Below, one piece after another: positions 6,301 through 7,100 of a stretch of DNA of 7,100 nt; positions within the stretch are counted from its first letter, which is position 1; every line of letters starts with the position of its first letter. Location of the stretch: contig CAZUGK010000179.1 in NCBI GenBank assembly GCA_964619815.1, forward strand, positions 1 through 7,100, written 5' to 3'. A program made the translations under genes and the position numbers. The notes beneath the pieces are model-generated. The model was not told the origin of the DNA. It made no database searches and saw only the letters and a list, made by a program, of their open reading frames with translations. The DNA is from BRH-c25 sp964619815 (GTDB lineage Bacteria > Bacillota > Clostridia > Lutisporales > Lutisporaceae).

Positions 6301-6815
6301 AGCCGGTGCTTCCTGCCGGAATCCTATACTTCAGGCTGGATGACCCCATTGTACCGGGCGGCAGGAATGCAGCTCCTGAGGAAATAGAAAAGGCGATAAT
6401 GAAGGAGCTTAGGATGAAAGGCCTGCTGCTAGCAGATGTAAGGCTTATCAACGAAATGGACAATGCCATTGACGGAGATTCGCTCATAATACCTGCCAGG
6501 ATAAACAAGGGCGGGGACCTGGGCAGGTCATCCGCAGCAACGGCCGAGCAATTTGAGATAGTAAAGCGGCATGTAAGGAAGCTGCTTTACAGCCTGGGAG
6601 AGGAGATGCAGAGAGGGAACATTTCCATAAGCCCTTACAAAAGGAAGAGGATGACCGCATGTGCATATTGCAGCTATTTATCAATATGCCAGTTTGATAC
6701 AAGGCTCTCCGGGAACAATTACAGAAACCTGTATGACAGGAAGGATGAAGAGGTATGGGAGCTTATGGGCGGAAAAACCTCTGAAGGTGGTGATAGCAAT
6801 GAATCCGGTGAATAA
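3354..6815 (+). CDS. addB: ATP-dependent helicase/deoxyribonuclease subunit B (AddB)
   Basis: This is the B subunit of the AddAB helicase-nuclease, which resects double-strand breaks, responds to Chi and prepares 3' ends for RecA. It has 1153 aa, close to B. subtilis AddB (about 1166), and appears complete. The N-terminus carries a P-loop, G8-RAGSGKST16, inside the typical opening MSLRIIYGRAGSGKST. In this family the helicase-like part has lost most motor motifs and serves Chi recognition and structure. The C-terminal RecB-type nuclease shows GSFMH (His815), GRID (Asp928) and DYKSG (Asp945, Lys947). Iron-sulfur ligands are Cys785 in the ACPFSYY motif and Cys1103, Cys1106 and Cys1112 (C-X2-C-X5-C), the spacing expected for a 4Fe-4S AddB. 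By family knowledge this nuclease cuts the 5'-ended strand. All catalytic and cluster residues are present, with no frameshift. The gene overlaps addA by 17 nt, so the subunits are probably made by coupled translation. Confidence 0.97.
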   Translation: MSLRIIYGRAGSGKSTFCLNEIKSSLERGEALRHIIIVPEQFSFQAERRLIKALGASGINGVEVLSFGRLSHRVLGEVGGIVRKHINPAGKSILVYTIMERLKEDLKVFSRAAGQRGFVNTLCGTISEFKRYNITPEVLTGLETDSIGTQLSDKLHDIVLIYEDFEKKLHDKYIDSDDDLDLLAEKLEQCKLFQASEIWLDEFSGFTPQEYAVIEKLMAKAARVNVTLCTDCLADDLPLEESDAFLPAKVASSKLKRLAADTGVKIETPVALKSNGIKYNNELAFLEANLYTYLHGTYKGNTRYLSLYEAPNMYAEVESTAIDILKKCREDGLRYRDIAVITGDLALYEKVIRVVFGEYGIPCFIDRKKDITGHPLVLMVLSALEVYTCNWSYEAVFRYLKTGLTGVDREGLDLLENYVLAYGIKGNSWTKDEDWSYTMGNSMEKPGTGQYELELLQRVNEVRRAAAAPLIKLYHKIKGRSTGKEICTALYDFLCELEVPERLEKLVQHFTEAGELDRADEYSQVWNILLELLDQVVEAMGEETVKVETFLELLSVGFGEYKIGLIPPALEQVLVGSLERSKSHDVKAIYILGANDGIFPVPFKQEGILSDRDREVMSGLGVELAPDTRGRTFEQQYLIYTALTAASEYLSLSYCAADRDGRALRPSMLISRLKRIFPEIIIESGMTKNDSASSAERFVSAPLPTFNALVAAMRQGSEGKGTDPLWKSVANWYTKGEAWQEKYARMTEGFNYTNQVELIKQERVRKLYGNTIYTSVSRLEKYSACPFSYYVEYGLKAKERRIMRMNAPDMGSFMHRVIDRFSREVSEGNMGWRQLEKDWCADKVAQIVDELVRDMAGTVFLSSSRYKYLADRLKRVLTRAVWLIAEHIKRSSFEPVGYELGFGDGEELPAITLELPSGDKMVLSGRIDRMDLLETEEGKYYRIVDYKSGSKQFKLADVYYGLQIQLLTYMGAVSESLSKSSGKPVLPAGILYFRLDDPIVPGGRNAAPEEIEKAIMKELRMKGLLLADVRLINEMDNAIDGDSLIIPARINKGGDLGRSSAATAEQFEIVKRHVRKLLYSLGEEMQRGNISISPYKRKRMTACAYCSYLSICQFDTRLSGNNYRNLYDRKDEEVWELMGGKTSEGGDSNESGE
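4158..4181 (+). repeat. Perfect inverted repeat inside addB
   Basis: CCCGTTGC (4158-4165) and GCAACGGG (4174-4181) form a perfect 8-bp GC-rich stem around an 8-nt loop within the addB reading frame, at about residues 269-276. No U-run follows in either direction, so it is not a terminator. It may be chance or an mRNA structure affecting translation or decay of a long message. Confidence 0.4.
6784..6793 (+). promoter_or_regulatory. Ribosome binding site of addA, inside the end of addB
   Basis: AAGGTGGTGA lies within the last codons of addB and ends 5 nt before the addA ATG at 6799. It differs from the ideal AAGGAGGTGA by one base. Its position inside addB implies that ribosomes finishing addB help start addA. 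Confidence 0.75.
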
Positions 6816-7100
6816 AGCAAACAAATGGACAGAGGAGCAAGCCAGGGCAATTGCCGAGGACCGCTGCAACCTGCTTGTGGCAGCTGCTGCAGGTGCCGGA
6901 AAGACAGCCGTTCTGGTAGAAAGGATAATAAGAAAAATCACTGATCCTGAGGCACCTGTGGATATAGACAGACTGCTGGTAGTAACTTTCACCAATGCTG
7001 CCGCCGCTGAAATGAGGGAGAGAATCGGAGCCGCCTTAAGCCGGGTGCTGGAAAACGCAGAGAAGGATGAAAGCCTGAATACCAGGAATCTTCAAAGACA
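6799..7100 (+). CDS. addA: ATP-dependent helicase/nuclease subunit A (AddA), N-terminal part
   Basis: This is the 5' end of the UvrD/Rep-like (SF1A) motor and nuclease subunit that partners AddB. About 100 codons are visible; the gene runs off the right edge, where family members reach about 1200 residues. Visible motifs are the Q-motif region W10-TEEQ14, Walker A AAAGAGKT (29-36) followed by AVLVERI, and motif Ia TFTNAAAAEM (63-72) followed by RERI. These match AddA better than PcrA or UvrD, and the position directly after addB agrees. The ATG at 6799 sits 5 nt after a strong ribosome binding site and overlaps addB by 17 nt in a different frame. The remaining helicase motifs and the C-terminal nuclease cannot be assessed here. 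Confidence 0.95.
   Translation, partial: MNPVNKANKWTEEQARAIAEDRCNLLVAAAAGAGKTAVLVERIIRKITDPEAPVDIDRLLVVTFTNAAAAEMRERIGAALSRVLENAEKDESLNTRNLQR

Noticed and set aside
6883..6906. Variant Walker A in AddA (GAGKT instead of GSGKT)
   Set aside because: Ala at this position still satisfies the P-loop pattern and is a harmless substitution; all essential Gly, Lys and Thr residues are present.

Overview
The window looks like chromosomal DNA of a low-to-moderate-GC Gram-positive anaerobe, most likely class Clostridia. The grounds are strong GGGGG/AAGGNGGTGA-type ribosome binding sites, a TTG start, addB followed by addA (the Firmicute counterpart of RecBCD), and a sigma-54-type regulator tail of the clostridial style. 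This placement is inferred from gene content and style, not from a marker gene. There are no RNA genes, CRISPR arrays or intact insertion sequences.

Left part (1-2094, + strand). The last 57 codons of a DNA-binding regulator with a Fis/TyrR-type helix-turn-helix, probably a sigma-54-dependent activator, are followed after 12 nt by a 635-residue chemoreceptor of unusual build. That protein has two membrane helices, no HAMP domain, a full methyl-accepting signalling hairpin, and then a PhnD-like phosphonate/phosphate-type substrate-binding domain at the C-terminus. With only one membrane hairpin, both the signalling and binding domains should be in the cytoplasm. The two genes look like one transcription unit.

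Middle (2095-3353). A 178-nt gap between convergent genes carries an imperfect inverted repeat with 16-bp core arms (15/16 matching) spanning about 126 bp, plus A/T-rich outer arms; it resembles a small non-autonomous element. Next is a minus-strand acetyltransferase gene with tandem GNAT domains and a clear promoter. It diverges from addB across a 202-nt region holding both promoters and a degenerate 7-bp tandem repeat.

Right part (3354-7100, + strand). A complete addB (1153 aa), with its P-loop, RecB-type nuclease residues and four iron-sulfur cysteines, overlaps the start of addA by 17 nt. addA runs off the right edge after about 100 codons. AddA and AddB form the helicase-nuclease that processes double-strand breaks for RecA-dependent repair. 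This half is ordinary. The most unusual item is the chemoreceptor-PhnD fusion, followed by the inverted-repeat element.
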